Shown: positions 1 to 8,832, counted from the first letter of the stretch. The stretch: DNA of 64,000 nucleotides from CAWGGS01 sp963822095 (GCA_963822095.1 CAWGGS010000048.1:1-64000), one strand, 5' to 3'. Program-made: numbers and translations. The notes: generated by a model not told the origin, from the sequence alone.

Positions 1-331
1 TTTTTTTTGGAGATGTTATGTACGCCTAAACCATCGTATTGACTCTGTCATGGTAAATCACCTCTGATTGCATATCGCAGGCGGAAAATCTATTCTGAAA
101 TTATATATCTCCAATGTCCTTACTCTACTATATATTTCAAATTTGAGGTGTCGAGCACATCACCGATATTTTTGCTTTGTAAAGACCAGTTCATTGTCTT
201 TTTGCTGTAATTTGACGGCAATCGCACCACGCTGCGATGAACAGGAAGTCGAAGATAATGAAGGAAGCGAGTCCTTGCGGCAGCATCCCGATTTGCACGG
301 CAATCCTTTTGTCACCAGGAACAGACCCAAA
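1..331. other. No gene recognised at left edge
   Basis: AT-rich sequence beginning with a T run. Short open frames exist on the plus strand but their translations show no domain, periodic composition or ribosome-binding site that would support a gene. I see nothing else in it apart from the inverted repeat that begins at 332. Confidence 0.4.
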
Positions 332-362
332 TAAATTTATCCTTCCCAAAAGGATAAATTTA
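332..362. promoter_or_regulatory. Perfect 13-bp inverted repeat before the DUF4143 gene
   Basis: TAAATTTATCCTT at 332-344 is repeated exactly in inverse as AAGGATAAATTTA at 350-362, with a 5-base loop CCCAA. The repeat ends 16 bases before the ATG at 379. It has no T tract, so a terminator is unlikely. Its place between a probable promoter and the start codon suggests an operator, possibly autoregulatory, but no regulator can be named from the sequence. Confidence 0.5.
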
Positions 363-378
363 CGATATCCTATCCTCC

Positions 379-1701
379 ATGAAAAACCACTTCAGGTCGA
401 TAATCCGCCAGAAGATCGTAGATTCCCTGGCTGCATCGGTACCAAAGCTTACGCCGCGAGATGTCTGGCTGCCGTCAGTACCGGGTAAGGCCGTTGCCGT
501 GATTGGAATGCGACGGGCAGGGAAGACCAGTTTGCTCTGGAGGATTTTGGCTGATCGGCTGTCCTGCGGTATGCCGCGTGAAGGCCTGCTCTATTTCAGC
601 TTTGAAGACGAGCGCCTGGCCGGTTTGGAAGGGGAAAACCTGGACCTGATGGTAGAAGAGTATTATCGCCTGCATCCCCATATGCGGGAACGGCAGAAGA
701 CCGTCTTCCTGCTCGATGAAATCCAGGTGGTTCCCGGCTGGGAGATTTTCGTCCGGCGTTTGCTGGACAGCGAGAGGATCGATCTCTTTATCTCGGGTTC
801 TTCCGCACGACTGCTGTCACGAGAGGTTGCCACCAGCATGCGAGGACGTGCAATGGAAGCAATCGTCCAGCCCTTCAGCTTTCGTGAGACTCTCCGGCAT
901 GTGGGACAGGAACCCGGCACGTCTGCTGAACATCTGACCAAGAGCGAAAAATCCTTGATTGACCACTACCTGCATGCCTATCTAAGCCAGGGTGGTTTTC
1001 CCGAGGCACAGGGTGTGGATGTGCGCAATCGCTCAGAGTTATTGCGAAGCTATGTCGATCTCGTCCTGTTGCGCGATGTCATTGAACGAAATGCGGTCTC
1101 CCATCCTCTGGCCCTGCGTTGGTTGGTGCGACAACTCCTGGGCAACGCCGCAGGGATATTCAGTATCAACAAGTTTCATGCCGATCTGAAATCGCAGGGC
1201 ATGGCTGTGGGCAAAGACACCCTTCATAGCTATCTTGCCGCTCTAGAAGATGCCTTTCTGCTGCAGACCGTAACCATTGATGCCGATTCTGAACGCCGCC
1301 GCCGCGTCAATCCCCGCAAGGTCTATCCTGTTGATCCCGGCCTTATCCCACTTTTTGATCGCTCAGGAAGGAGTAATATTGGGCATGCCCTGGAAACGGT
1401 CATCTTTTGGGAACTCCGACGTCGTGGTGCCCAAATCTCCTATGTGCGTACGTCTGACGGTTTTGAGGTGGATTTCCTTGCCCGTGAGGCGGATGGGTCC
1501 GAGAACCTGGTCCAGGTCTGTGCCAACCTGGATAACCCCGAGACCTTCCGACGGGAGATCAGGGCCTTGGAGGATGCTGCAGCAAAACATCCCCGCGCGG
1601 GCAACCTCCTGATTACCCTTAACAAACCATCTTCACCGGTATCGCCCGATGGTGTTCGCGTAGTCGAGGCCCGTGACTGGTTATTGGAGGAAGGTTCTTG
1701 A
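379..1701 (+). CDS. AAA family ATPase with DUF4143 domain
   Basis: Predicted 440-residue protein of the ATP-binding AAA_14/DUF4143 family. The Walker A motif GMRRAGKTS lies near residues 43-51 and the Walker B TVFLLDEIQ near 109-117. An SGSSARLLS segment follows, typical of the sensor-1 region. The C-terminal half carries the DUF4143 region, a winged-helix plus nuclease-like fold, with GFEVDFLA near residue 360. Members are widespread accessory genes of unknown role, often horizontally acquired. The gene stands alone, convergent with pstB, and has no strong ribosome-binding site before the ATG. A 13-bp inverted repeat sits directly upstream. The family call is firm; no function is claimed. 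Confidence 0.9.
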   Translation: MKNHFRSIIRQKIVDSLAASVPKLTPRDVWLPSVPGKAVAVIGMRRAGKTSLLWRILADRLSCGMPREGLLYFSFEDERLAGLEGENLDLMVEEYYRLHPHMRERQKTVFLLDEIQVVPGWEIFVRRLLDSERIDLFISGSSARLLSREVATSMRGRAMEAIVQPFSFRETLRHVGQEPGTSAEHLTKSEKSLIDHYLHAYLSQGGFPEAQGVDVRNRSELLRSYVDLVLLRDVIERNAVSHPLALRWLVRQLLGNAAGIFSINKFHADLKSQGMAVGKDTLHSYLAALEDAFLLQTVTIDADSERRRRVNPRKVYPVDPGLIPLFDRSGRSNIGHALETVIFWELRRRGAQISYVRTSDGFEVDFLAREADGSENLVQVCANLDNPETFRREIRALEDAAAKHPRAGNLLITLNKPSSPVSPDGVRVVEARDWLLEEGS

Positions 1702-1859
1702 TGTGTGGAAGCACGGCGGAAATCCGGCCAAGATGACAACTCCGGTTCGATCCGGCTAAAGCAGTTTCTCAAACACTCTTTTGGTCACAATCTCTTTGCA
1801 ATGCCTGTAGATTCCTTATGGATCCAACATACGACAATGAAACGTAAAAATACATTATT

Positions 1860-2717
1860 TCAACCAAACCGACCAGTAACGTAATCTTCGGTTTCCTTAC
1901 GCACAGGATTCATGAAGATGGTACTTGTCGTCCCAAACTCCATGAGTTTTCCTAGATACATATAGGCCGTATAATCGGAAACCCTTGCGGCCTGCTGCAT
2001 ATTATGGGTAACGATCACGATAGTCAGCTTACCCTTCAACTCTTCGATCAATTCCTCTATCTTGGCAGTGGCTATGGGGTCCAGGGCTGAACAGGGTTCA
2101 TCCATCAAGAGGACATCCGGTTCCACAGCAAGGGCTCGGGCTATGCAGAGTCGCTGTTGCTGTCCTCCAGACAGAGCAGTTCCCGGTTGTTGCAACTTTC
2201 CCTGGACCTCGTCCCAAAGAGCAGCATCCTGCAAGGCCTTTTCCACCCGCCCTTCAATCTCACTGGGACTGTAGTTATTATATAGCTTCAATCCATAGGA
2301 GATATTATCGAAAACGCTCATGGGAAAAGGGGTAGGTTTCTGAAAAATCATTCCCACTTTACGGCGAAGATGAAGCGCGGGTATCGAAGGATCCAGTATA
2401 TTTTGTCCATCCATCAGAATCTCGCCATCTGCACGGAACCCTTTGTAAAGTTCATACATTCGGTTGTACGTGCGAATATGAGTCGATTTTCCACAGCCAG
2501 ATGGTCCTATGAAGGCCGTAACCTTTTTAGAGGCGATATCCAGTGTGTTGTCATACAGGGCCTGCTTATCACCATAATAAAAATTGAGCCCTCGAACCGA
2601 AAGTTTAATCTCTCCCATCTCAAGCTTTTGGTTCGGTCCCAACTCCATTGCCGAAGTATTTTTTTGTGTTCCTGTCACGTGCCCTGTCTCTCCTTGTCGA
2701 TACATCACTTGATTCAA
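1860..2717 (-). CDS. pstB: Phosphate ABC transporter ATP-binding protein PstB
   Basis: ATPase of the high-affinity phosphate importer, acting on the cytoplasmic face of PstC/PstA. It shows Walker A GPSGCGKST, the signature LSGGQQQRL and Walker B VLLMDEPCSALDP. The 285-residue length is slightly above the usual 250-260 because of an N-terminal tail of about 35 residues. The start is taken as TTG at 2717, which overlaps the pstA stop (TTGA) and has GAGGAG about six bases upstream; an ATG four codons on is the alternative. It is the last gene of the pst cluster. No phoU follows: the next gene is the unrelated, convergent DUF4143 ATPase. Confidence 0.96.
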   Translation of the reverse strand: MNQVMYRQGETGHVTGTQKNTSAMELGPNQKLEMGEIKLSVRGLNFYYGDKQALYDNTLDIASKKVTAFIGPSGCGKSTHIRTYNRMYELYKGFRADGEILMDGQNILDPSIPALHLRRKVGMIFQKPTPFPMSVFDNISYGLKLYNNYSPSEIEGRVEKALQDAALWDEVQGKLQQPGTALSGGQQQRLCIARALAVEPDVLLMDEPCSALDPIATAKIEELIEELKGKLTIVIVTHNMQQAARVSDYTAYMYLGKLMEFGTTSTIFMNPVRKETEDYVTGRFG

Positions 2718-3559
2718 AGTGTTCTCCTCTTTGCACGCAAAACTACCCGCGTGAAAACATTAACGGCCAATACCGATATGGTGATAATAAAGGCTGCTCC
2801 CCATGCAAGACTATGCCAGTCATCGTAAGGACTCATCGCATAGTTAAAGAGGACGACCGTGAGGTTGGCCATCGGCTCATTCATACTGTGCATCCAGTAG
2901 GGACTGTTTAAGGCGGTAAAGAGCAGCGGTGCGGTCTCTCCGGCCACCCGGGCAACGGCCAGCATAACACCGGTAAAAATTCCGGACGCAGCCGACCTGT
3001 AGATGATTTTCAAGGTCATCATCCAGTAGGGTGAGCCAAGGGCCAGGGCGGCCTCTCTGATTTCCGGTGGTACCAGCCTGAGTATTTCCTCGGTCGTACG
3101 ACTGACCACAGGCAACATGATGATGGCAAGGGAACAGGCACCTGCCCAACCGGAAAAATGATGCATTGGTTTGACTAATACCAGATAAACAAAAACACCG
3201 ATGACAATGGAAGGAGCCGACACAAGGATATCGGCAAGAAAGCGAATCAGATATCCTATCTTAGTATCCTTTCCAAACTCCGCCAAATATGTCCCCGACA
3301 TCATACCAAAAGGCACTGCAATACAGGCTGCTCCCACAGTCATCAGCAATGTACCGACTATGGCATTGGCCAGGCCACCACCTGCCACGCCTGGCGGAGT
3401 CGGCAGCTTGGTGAAAAAATCCCAGTTTATCGAAGTTACCCCTTTCCAGGCAACATCGCCTAAAATCCAGGTGAGCATGAACAGGCCTGCAACTGCCGCC
3501 ATTGCTGAGAGAGTCAGAACAACCCGGTTTAAAATTTTCCGACGAGTAAGAAGTGTCAT
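2714..3559 (-). CDS. pstA: Phosphate ABC transporter permease PstA
   Basis: Inner-membrane permease of the Pst phosphate importer, about 281 residues with six predicted hydrophobic segments. The permease loop around EILRLVPPEIREAALALG is the EAA motif that contacts PstB. I start it at the ATG at 3559, reading MTLLTRRK, because this overlaps the pstC stop by one base (TAATG), a sign of translational coupling. A longer reading from 3592 would run into pstC and is less likely. Its 3' end overlaps the pstB start. Confidence 0.95.
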   Translation of the reverse strand: MTLLTRRKILNRVVLTLSAMAAVAGLFMLTWILGDVAWKGVTSINWDFFTKLPTPPGVAGGGLANAIVGTLLMTVGAACIAVPFGMMSGTYLAEFGKDTKIGYLIRFLADILVSAPSIVIGVFVYLVLVKPMHHFSGWAGACSLAIIMLPVVSRTTEEILRLVPPEIREAALALGSPYWMMTLKIIYRSAASGIFTGVMLAVARVAGETAPLLFTALNSPYWMHSMNEPMANLTVVLFNYAMSPYDDWHSLAWGAAFIITISVLAVNVFTRVVLRAKRRTL

Positions 3560-4476
3560 TATACCCTCCCCGACTGACCACGTTTCAGCCATATCTGTGC
3601 CAGTCCGAGAATGATGAAAGTAATCAAAAACAGAACCAGTCCTAATTCGATCAAGGATGACAGATAAACCGCGCCATCAGCTTCGGTAAACTCATTGGCT
3701 AGAGTCGATGCGATCGAATTTCCAGGTGCAAACAACGACCAGGAAAGATGATAGGCGTTTCCAATGACAAAGGTTACCGCCATGGTCTCACCCAGAGCAC
3801 GACCCATTCCCAGGAAAACAGCTCCGGCAATACCCTTTCTTCCATAAGGAATCATGATATCCCGTACCACCTCCCAGGTAGTACAGCCAAGCCCGTAAGC
3901 AGCTTCTTTCAAAGGTTGCGGAACCATCAGAAAGACATCCCGCGTCACCGAGGCGATAAAAGGGATAATCATCAAGGTCAACACCAGGCCTGCGGTCAAC
4001 ATACCAATACCCATGGATGGACCTTTAAAAAACGGCAAAAAGCCGAGTGTTTCCTTTAAAAAAGGTTGAACGTAATCGGACATCAGAGGACCGAGTACAA
4101 AAAGCCCCCACATGCCGTAAACGATGGATGGAATTGCTGCCAGCAGTTCAATGGCGGTACCGAAGGGTGCCCGCAGCCAATGGGGTGAAAGTTCAGCCAG
4201 AAAAAGAGCAATACCCAAGCTTAAAGGTATAGCGAAAAGCAGGGCCAGAAAGGTGGAGAGCAAGGTGCCGGCAATGGGAATTAAAGCCCCAAACTGCTCA
4301 TGAACCGGATTCCATGTTTTTGAAATAAGAAAAGAAAAGCCAAACTTCTGAATGGACGGTTGAGACTGGTGCCAAAGAACCATGATAATCGCAATAAAGA
4401 GAACGGCGATAAAGGAGGCAAATGCCGCAGTCAAACAGCGAAATATCAGGTCTCCCCATACTTTTTTTTGTTTCAT
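3559..4476 (-). CDS. pstC: Phosphate ABC transporter permease PstC
   Basis: The second permease of the phosphate importer, 305 residues. It has an N-terminal membrane segment, a periplasmic stretch and then the permease domain with AIPSIVYGMWGLF and the EAA-type loop VPQPLKEAAYGLG. It partners PstA in the membrane and PstB in the cytoplasm. It is the first gene after the pstS-pstC hairpin and is coupled to pstA through a TAATG overlap. Confidence 0.96.
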   Translation of the reverse strand: MKQKKVWGDLIFRCLTAAFASFIAVLFIAIIMVLWHQSQPSIQKFGFSFLISKTWNPVHEQFGALIPIAGTLLSTFLALLFAIPLSLGIALFLAELSPHWLRAPFGTAIELLAAIPSIVYGMWGLFVLGPLMSDYVQPFLKETLGFLPFFKGPSMGIGMLTAGLVLTLMIIPFIASVTRDVFLMVPQPLKEAAYGLGCTTWEVVRDIMIPYGRKGIAGAVFLGMGRALGETMAVTFVIGNAYHLSWSLFAPGNSIASTLANEFTEADGAVYLSSLIELGLVLFLITFIILGLAQIWLKRGQSGRV

Positions 4477-4572
4477 TTTACGTTTTTTTATTTTCTGTAC
4501 AGTCTGTTTATATGCAGACCTTGTTTTTTATCGAGCTCATAACCCAATTATTCCAAGAACAGATATAAATAT

Positions 4573-4607
4573 AAACGGAGGACTGCACCTCAGGCACTCC
4601 TCCGTTT
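4573..4607 (-). terminator. Hairpin between pstS and pstC
   Basis: AAACGGAGGA and TCCTCCGTTT form a 10-bp stem around a 15-base loop, in the 200-bp gap between pstS (upstream on the minus strand) and pstC. A U-rich stretch follows on the minus-strand transcript. It probably works as a leaky terminator or 3' stabiliser, keeping the binding protein more abundant than the permeases, as is usual in pst operons. Confidence 0.6.
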
Positions 4608-4674
4608 GCTCAGCAACCCAAGACTTTCCAGGGTATTAGTATGTTTTCGACTACTTATGCAGTGGAAAACACCA

Positions 4675-5727
4675 TTACGGCCAGATAGCTTTACCGTTTT
4701 GATCTTTCAATTCTTTTTCCCAGGTCATCTCGACCATCTTGACAACCTTCTCCGGCATCGGTACATAATCCAGAGACATTGCTGCCTTTCCTCCGTTCTT
4801 GTAACTCCAGTCAAAGAATTTCAATACGTCTTTCGCCTGTTCAGGGTTGGTCTGTGTCTTATACACGAGGATGAAGGATGCGCCAGTGATCGGCCATGAA
4901 TTTGCTCCCGGTTGGTCGGTCAAAACCATGTAGTATCCTTTTGCATGAGCCCAATCGGCTCCTGCTGCGGCTGCCTGAAAGTTCTTAGCAGTCGGCGCCA
5001 CATACGTGCCGTCATGGTTTTTTAACAGCACGGAAGCCATCTTGTTCTGCAAGGCGTAGGCATATTCAACATAGCCGATGGAACCATCTACTTTGCCGAC
5101 GAAGGCTGCAACACCTTCATTGCCTTTTCCACCAACTCCTACCGGCCATTGAACAGCCTTGTCGTTTCCCACCTTCTCCTTCCATTCTTTGCTGATCTTG
5201 GTCAAATAATTAGTAAATATCCAGGTCGTTCCGGAACCGTCAGCACGGTGGACTACGGCAATATCCTCAGCAGGAAGGGAAAGTCCGGGATTGTCAGCGA
5301 CGAGTTTTTTATCATTCCATTTGGTGATCTTTCCAAGGTAGATATCCGCCAGATTTTCTGCCGAAAGTTTGAGTTGACCGGCAGCAATTCCCTTGAGATG
5401 AACAACCGGCACGACTCCACCCATGATCATCGGAAACTGCATCAACCCTGAAGCGTCTAAAACAGCCGGTTTCAGCGGGGCATCAGAGGCACCAAAGTCG
5501 ACGGTTTTGGCCTTGATTTGCTTGATCCCGCCACCCGATCCGATGGACTGGTAATTCAAACGTACTCCGGTCTCCTGATTATAATCATAGGCCCATTTGG
5601 AATAGGCCGGATAAGGAAAGGTGGCCCCTGCTCCGGTAATCGTCGCTGCGCCCCAACAGGGAACGGTCAGGGTAACCACTGCCACTGCGGTAAAAAACGC
5701 TGTTTTGATACTCATTCTCTTGTGCAT
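4675..5727 (-). CDS. pstS: Phosphate-binding periplasmic protein PstS
   Basis: Solute-binding protein of the phosphate importer, about 350 residues from the chosen ATG at 5727. GGGAGGG lies about ten bases upstream of this ATG. The N-terminus MHKRMSIKTAFFTA...CWGA is a Sec signal peptide. The mature part begins ITGAGATFPYPAYSKWAYDY and contains QSIGSGGGIKQI, DFGASDAP and HRADGSGTTWIF, the phosphate-binding loops of PstS. It heads pstS-pstC-pstA-pstB. I saw no clear Pho box in the region upstream, which ends at repeat element A. Confidence 0.96.
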   Translation of the reverse strand: MHKRMSIKTAFFTAVAVVTLTVPCWGAATITGAGATFPYPAYSKWAYDYNQETGVRLNYQSIGSGGGIKQIKAKTVDFGASDAPLKPAVLDASGLMQFPMIMGGVVPVVHLKGIAAGQLKLSAENLADIYLGKITKWNDKKLVADNPGLSLPAEDIAVVHRADGSGTTWIFTNYLTKISKEWKEKVGNDKAVQWPVGVGGKGNEGVAAFVGKVDGSIGYVEYAYALQNKMASVLLKNHDGTYVAPTAKNFQAAAAGADWAHAKGYYMVLTDQPGANSWPITGASFILVYKTQTNPEQAKDVLKFFDWSYKNGGKAAMSLDYVPMPEKVVKMVEMTWEKELKDQNGKAIWP

Positions 5728-5855
5728 GTTATACTTCCCTCCCATCAATAATTGTTAAACAAAATATTGCCTTTGAATTCGGTTCTTAGTTGCAACATGC
5801 ACAAGATATCCTGGTATTGTTAAGAATCGGTTAGCAACAAATTAATTTCGAATTA

Positions 5856-6136
5856 ACAAATAAGGTTCATCCGACTCAAGCGTACTTTTCTATAACCCAA
5901 GGAGGTGGAGATCGTCGTTCGCGGGCGCATCACGGAGGCCCGACTGGGAAGTATATCAGGCCCAAAGGGTTGCGGATAGGATGTCCGCAACTGACAGCAG
6001 GCCAGGGACGGCCTGTCTGTCAGCCGTGGTTCCCAGGTGATAAGGCCGCAGGACGGCGACCGAAAGCGATGATCTCTACCGGGTTAATTCTTTTAACTTT
6101 TCCGAAGTACGCAAAAACCGGATGAGCCACAAATAA
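5856..6136. mobile_element. MITE family 1, copy A with 8-bp target duplication
   Basis: Element at 5864-6128 (265 bp), flanked on both sides by the exact 8-base direct repeat ACAAATAA (5856-5863 and 6129-6136). It begins GGTTCATCCG and ends CGGATGAGCC, which are inverted relative to each other, and the imperfect inversion extends inward past GCGTACTT. The core contains CTGACAGCAGGCCAGGGACG and is itself palindromic. It has no coding capacity. The same ends and core recur in other copies in this window. It is a non-autonomous element that must be mobilised by a transposase encoded elsewhere. Confidence 0.8.
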
Positions 6137-6232
6137 GATTCATCTGACTTATGCGTACTTTTCTATAATATGGGAGGTGGAAGTCATCGCTGTAGGGCGC
6201 CTCGCGGAGGCCCGGAGGTGAACCACAAATAA
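6129..6232. mobile_element. MITE family 1, copy B, short, in tandem with copy A
   Basis: An 88-bp element at 6137-6224 lies directly after copy A. It shares GCGTACTTTTCTATAAT and the GGGAGGTGGAAGTCATCGC segment with copy E and ends GGTGAACC, inverse to its start GATTCATC. ACAAATAA is found again right after it (6225-6232), so three identical 8-base repeats bracket A and B. B looks like an internally deleted copy. Confidence 0.7.
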
Positions 6233-6422
6233 AAAACTTATTACTACTAAACTAATATTCAGCTACTAATCCAGGGAGTGAGCTGTTCGTTTCTCTGGAC
6301 GCCATAAACCCATCCATGGGGGCAACGCTTATGCTGTCCAGGCTGCAGAGACCCGTGAAACAAACAGCTCACATCCTTCCATTCCGATGGGCTGAGTTTC
6401 AGGGGTAATCAGAAATAAGAAT
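6227..6422. mobile_element. MITE family 2, copy 1
   Basis: An imperfect palindromic element at 6237-6412 (176 bp), with CTTATTACTACT at the left and GGTAATCAG at the right. Inside are two inverted copies of GAGCTGTTCGTTTC/GAAACAAACAGCTC. Flanks AAATAAAAAA and AAATAAGAAT match at 8 of 10 positions, a decayed 10-base target duplication. It is the reverse complement of the better preserved copy at 25831-26001. No coding capacity. Confidence 0.7.
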
Positions 6423-6459
6423 GGGCGTGTTTTTAAAAAAAACACGCCCATTCTTATTA
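6416..6459. terminator. Bidirectional terminator hairpin
   Basis: AAGAATGGGCGTGTTTTT and its inverse AAAAACACGCCCATTCTT form a long perfect stem with A/T runs at its tip and AT-rich flanks. It lies just beyond the stop codon of the minus-strand protease gene and probably ends that transcript. Confidence 0.75.
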
Positions 6460-6482
6460 ATATTTATTGTATTATCAGTATA

Positions 6483-7631
6483 TTAAAGAGAAGTTGCAAA
6501 TTCAGAGAAAACCGTCCTTATCGGAATTGCAAACCCGATTCCCTCGGTATTGTTTAAAATCATGGTATTTACTCCCAACACACGACCATGACTGTCTATT
6601 AAAGGCCCCCCGCTGTTTCCAGGATTAATCGCAGCATCCGTCTGCAGATACTGCTCGTTGGTCTTTGTATTTTTTCGATACCCGGAAAAAACTCCGGATG
6701 TCACCGTGTCCCTCAGTCCCAGCGGACTCCCAATTGTATAGACAGTGTCTCCCTGTTCAAGAACGGTACCACTGCTCTCGGGGCGTAGGATGGGTGCGGT
6801 AACCGAATATACTTTCAACAAAGCCAGGTCATGGTTCTCACTGGTTATTACATCTGCGACTGAGACTTCCGTTCCGTCCGACATTACAACCGTCACATTG
6901 TCAGAATTTATATTCTGTTCCAACTCCTGCAACTTTTTCATTTCTTGTTGCTGCTTTGGAAGCAAGCCATTCAATTCCTCTTCTTTCTCCTGAATAATTA
7001 TGGCAAGCTGTCTTCTCGAAGGTCCATCGGGCATGCGGTACATCTTACTTTTGGCCTCATCAATCCTCTGTCTCTGATACTCCAGAATCTTCTGATTCCT
7101 TTCAACCTTTTTCTTAAATTTATCAAATTCATCTGTATTGAATTCAATCACATGCTTATTGGTTATGATGGAATTCTCACCAATAAAAAAACCAGAACCC
7201 AACCCCCAAGGCGTCTTGACCTGAACAGTCGCATCACGTGCGAGTCGAATGAACTCGCGTTTGTTGGCTTTACCCCCGTTATGCTGTACCACGACCTTCT
7301 TGACATTCGAAACTGTTTTTCGTACCGGTTGAGTATCGACAGGTGTCGGTGTTTGTCGAACAACAGCCGGTTTATCGCTCAACGGAACCTCATGACGTCC
7401 CACGTAATAAAAGGCAGCAGAACAAGCCACTACAGCCAGGAAACCCAAAATCATATACACCGTTTTATTCCCAGATGTTGTCGGGTTAACAGCTTGCTGT
7501 TCTTCCTGCAGCTTTTTTTTTGCCTGGGCCTGGAAGTATTTCTCAAATATTATCCCACACGTTCCGCATTCAACCTTATTGGTGAGTTTGCTGGAACATT
7601 TCGGGCACTTGTTCCATACATTTTCCGCCAT
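6483..7631 (-). CDS. Membrane-anchored trypsin-like serine protease with zinc ribbon
   Basis: A 382-residue protein. The N-terminus carries a zinc ribbon with CPKCSSK and CGTCG near residues 9-26. A single membrane helix follows near residues 56-75 (VYMILGFLAVVACSAAFYYVG). After a linker comes a trypsin/HtrA-like domain with the catalytic triad in TNKHVIEF (His), NHDLALLKV (Asp) and NPGNSGGPLI (Ser). A coiled-coil-like insertion of about 75 residues sits between the His and Asp motifs. There is no PDZ domain, unlike DegP/DegS. GAGGGGAAG precedes the ATG. The predicted role is an envelope or cytoplasmic-face quality-control protease; the substrate is unknown. Confidence 0.85.
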   Translation of the reverse strand: MAENVWNKCPKCSSKLTNKVECGTCGIIFEKYFQAQAKKKLQEEQQAVNPTTSGNKTVYMILGFLAVVACSAAFYYVGRHEVPLSDKPAVVRQTPTPVDTQPVRKTVSNVKKVVVQHNGGKANKREFIRLARDATVQVKTPWGLGSGFFIGENSIITNKHVIEFNTDEFDKFKKKVERNQKILEYQRQRIDEAKSKMYRMPDGPSRRQLAIIIQEKEEELNGLLPKQQQEMKKLQELEQNINSDNVTVVMSDGTEVSVADVITSENHDLALLKVYSVTAPILRPESSGTVLEQGDTVYTIGSPLGLRDTVTSGVFSGYRKNTKTNEQYLQTDAAINPGNSGGPLIDSHGRVLGVNTMILNNTEGIGFAIPIRTVFSEFATSL

Positions 7632-7659
7632 CGGTCTTCCCCTCTATTACAGCGTATGG

Positions 7660-7836
7660 AGCTTTGATGACCTCGTAAAAAGTCATCGGAGTTGCCGAGA
7701 TGGACTCTGAAAAAAGCTCGACATACTAGGCGTAGTACCTGAAACGGTCATTCGGCAGTACATGCAGTACGGCTAATTGCCGTTTCAGATCTACAACGAC
7801 GGAGATCGGGCTTTTTACGAGTCCAGCAGCTTTGAT
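7660..7836. mobile_element. MITE family 3 with 9-bp target duplication
   Basis: Sequence 7669-7827 begins GACCTCGTAAAAAGTC and ends GGGCTTTTTACGAGTCC plus three bases, so CTCGTAAAAAG/CTTTTTACGAG is a perfect 11-base terminal inverted repeat. AGCTTTGAT occurs on both sides (7660-7668 and 7828-7836), a 9-base target duplication. The interior contains a second inverted pair, TGAAACGG/CCGTTTCA. It carries no gene and lies in the promoter region of the protease gene. Confidence 0.65.
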
Positions 7837-7967
7837 TATTTCCTTTTTCCCGCCTTAAATTGATGATGCCTTTACGGGATAAAGAGAACCCACCTTCTTT
7901 ATAGTATACGTGGAGTAGACCTGCAAATGAAAATTGATGTCAGGCGGAACCTTCCGCCGGACCCCCT

Positions 7968-8007
7968 GTCCTAACAGGCCCCGGATTGATCCGGGGCCTG
8001 TTAGGAC
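7968..8007. repeat. 40-bp near-perfect palindrome
   Basis: Two 19-base arms starting GTCCTAACAGGCCCCGG are perfectly complementary around a 2-base centre. It is downstream of the minus-strand uspA-like gene, about 155 bases after its stop. No T tract follows on either strand, so it may be a processing or termination hairpin, or a cruciform-type repeat. I found no second copy in this window. Confidence 0.55.
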
Positions 8008-8163
8008 CGAGTAACTATCCTTGTCGATCGGGAGAATGTAACAAAACCGTCCCGCGAAGGTTTTTGCAAAACACCCGGCTTTTCATGCAGAAGCCACCAG
8101 GTGTTCATGGTACGTTTTAGTTGACTGATTCGATCCATTGGTGATGGTTGGATTGAGTTCACA

Positions 8164-8604
8164 TTATTTAAAGGGATTCATCACCAAACACGGACAGTGA
8201 GCCTTTTGCATTACCCGTTCCGCCACTCTACCGAGAAGGATTTTTTCCAATCCCTTAGCGCCATGGGTTCCCATAACAATCATATCAGCATCCTGTTCCT
8301 TGGCAAAACGGACTATCTCATCAACGACATCTCCATGAAGTATTTTTCCATCGCATTTTTTGCATTTTCCTTCATTATCTATGACGATATTTCCCATCCT
8401 CTCTTTAACGTGTTCCTCTTTCTTTTCTTCATACTCCTTCAGCGAAGGGCTTCCCAACATCATGTCTCCCATCGATATGGGTTCAATCACATGACAGAAA
8501 GTAATCTCAGCTTCTAAACGTCCTGCTATATACGTTGCATACTCTACAAGTTTTCCCGTTACGCTGTTAAAATCCACGGGTGAAACAATCTTCTTAATTT
8601 CCAT
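8164..8604 (-). CDS. Universal stress protein, UspA family
   Basis: A 146-residue protein with a single Usp domain. It starts MEIKKIVSPVDFN, and the C-terminal nucleotide-binding motif GTHGAKGLEKILLGRVAERV fits the G-2x-G-9x-G pattern of ATP-binding members. Three cysteines in NEGKCKKCDG and HCPCLV are unusual for the family and could bind a metal or respond to redox state; that is inference. AGGAGG precedes the ATG. The gene stands alone between repeats. The cellular role of Usp proteins is general stress survival; no specific partner is shown here. Confidence 0.9.
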   Translation of the reverse strand: MEIKKIVSPVDFNSVTGKLVEYATYIAGRLEAEITFCHVIEPISMGDMMLGSPSLKEYEEKKEEHVKERMGNIVIDNEGKCKKCDGKILHGDVVDEIVRFAKEQDADMIVMGTHGAKGLEKILLGRVAERVMQKAHCPCLVMNPFK

Positions 8605-8832
8605 AACTATTTATTCCTCCTAAAAAAATTAAACCCAAAACCAGAATAGTGTAAGCCGAGCTACAATAACATATTAATACCCCTCCGCCAACCAACCGGA
8701 AACAGCTTAAAAACTCCTTTCAATTAAAATATATATCCGGCTAGTGGAATAGTGAAATAAAAAATTAAGAAAAGCGGATACTGTTTTAATAGTACGATCT
8801 AAAAGAGATCAAACACAGAGGCCGATCTTGCA

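Noticed and set aside
5728..5863. Pho box upstream of pstS
   Set aside because: No convincing pair of CTGTCAT-type half sites at the right spacing.
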